Of a stretch of DNA of 64,000 nt, positions 63,709 to 64,000 are shown piece after piece. The notes under the pieces are model-generated. The model ran no database searches. It worked only from the letters and a program-made list of their open reading frames with translations, and was not told where the DNA came from. This DNA is from Siccirubricoccus sp. G192 (lineage in GTDB: Bacteria; Pseudomonadota; Alphaproteobacteria; Acetobacterales; Acetobacteraceae). Both the position numbers and the translations under genes were made by a program. The number at the start of each line of letters is the position of its first letter. Position 1 is the stretch's first letter. The stretch lies in NCBI RefSeq assembly GCF_019084075.1, contig NZ_JAHREN010000001.1:3932501-3996500 (forward strand). Reading direction: 5' to 3'.

Positions 63709-64000
63709 TCAGGCTGCCAGCTTGTCCAATTCCCGGACCACGGCCTCGCCCATCACGCCGGTGCCGACGCGGGCCATGCCGGCCTGCATGATATCCGCGG
63801 TGCGGAGCCCACCGGCGAGCACGCTCTGCACCGCCGTCTCCACCAGCGCCGCATCCTCCTCCATGCCGAAGGACCAGCGCAGCAGCATGGCGAAGGAGAG
63901 CATCTGCGCGCAGGGATTGGCGATGCCCTTGCCGGCGATGTCGGGTGCGGAGCCGTGCACCGGCTCATACAGCGCATGCCGCCGCCCATCCGCGCCGATG
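63709..64000 (-). CDS. leuB: 3-isopropylmalate dehydrogenase, C-terminal part
   Basis: The 3' end of leuB; the gene continues beyond the window edge. The visible 96 residues include the conserved [20 protein letters not shown], the adenine-binding segment of LeuB, followed by [16 protein letters not shown] and the normal C-terminus ELDKLAA. The enzyme carries out oxidative decarboxylation of 3-isopropylmalate in leucine synthesis. It is upstream of tRNA-Arg on the same strand, 82 bases away. Confidence 0.95.
   Translation of the reverse strand, partial: IGADGRRHALYEPVHGSAPDIAGKGIANPCAQMLSFAMLLRWSFGMEEDAALVETAVQSVLAGGLRTADIMQAGMARVGTGVMGEAVVRELDKLAA

Overview
The window is very GC-rich, densely packed chromosomal DNA. 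It most resembles an alphaproteobacterium of the Acetobacteraceae (Roseomonas-like soil or water bacteria). Supporting signs are an abundance of Bug/TctC periplasmic binding proteins (eight here), a GAAC-N7-GAAC SOS box of alphaproteobacterial type, a glnB-glnA pair behind a sigma54 promoter, rplM-rpsI followed by argC, a DUF1127 protein and DUF3018-type mazEF. The genus is inferred from these features, not proven.

Layout. 1-5.4 kb: a Bug protein, a LysR regulator, DUF1127, osmC, a cysK-cysE operon, an SOS-controlled imuA without imuB, and a small gene behind a Fur-like site. 5.4-9.9 kb: a catabolic operon (CMD protein, TPP enzyme, 3-hydroxyacyl-CoA dehydrogenase, SDR). 10-23 kb: two ATP-dependent hydantoinase/oxoprolinase clusters arranged head to head. 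One travels with a DctPQM TRAP transporter and a MaoC hydratase, the other with a Bug protein. 23.8-25.9 kb: a sharply AT-richer two-gene island encoding a ParA-type ATPase and a SIR2-type protein, translationally coupled. It is a candidate anti-phage or NAD-depleting module and the most interesting object here. 26-39 kb: accessory metabolism, with several Bug proteins, a TauD dioxygenase, an IsdG-like monooxygenase, dodecin, rlpA and a three-subunit amino-acid/opine oxidase. 39-42.5 kb: housekeeping genes (gamma carbonic anhydrase, argC, rpsI, rplM) and mazEF. 42.8-50 kb: an IlvD/Edd dehydratase, an M20 hydrolase, an alpha/beta hydrolase, MarC, a Bug protein, then a decayed stretch (DUF899 fragment, broken aldo/keto reductase, tRNA-like remnant). 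50.7-58.5 kb: aspartate dehydrogenase, a repeat lipoprotein, an SDR, tRNA-His, an aminotransferase, glnB-glnA, a Bug protein and a DUF4142 protein. 58.7-64 kb: the norCBQD nitric oxide reductase operon, tRNA-Arg and the 3' end of leuB.

Sequence quality. Eleven genes, including glnA, norC and an ilvD-family gene, are broken only by a length change in a G/C homopolymer of 6-10 bases, and at least nine of these fit exactly one extra base. This pattern points to assembly or sequencing error rather than gene decay. These genes are given with their full repaired extents, and the break is stated in each entry.

Regulatory and structural elements seen include an LTTR box, a LexA box, a Fur-like box, a sigma54 promoter, several strong hairpin terminators, and a dispersed intergenic hairpin repeat found as tandem pairs immediately after two stop codons.
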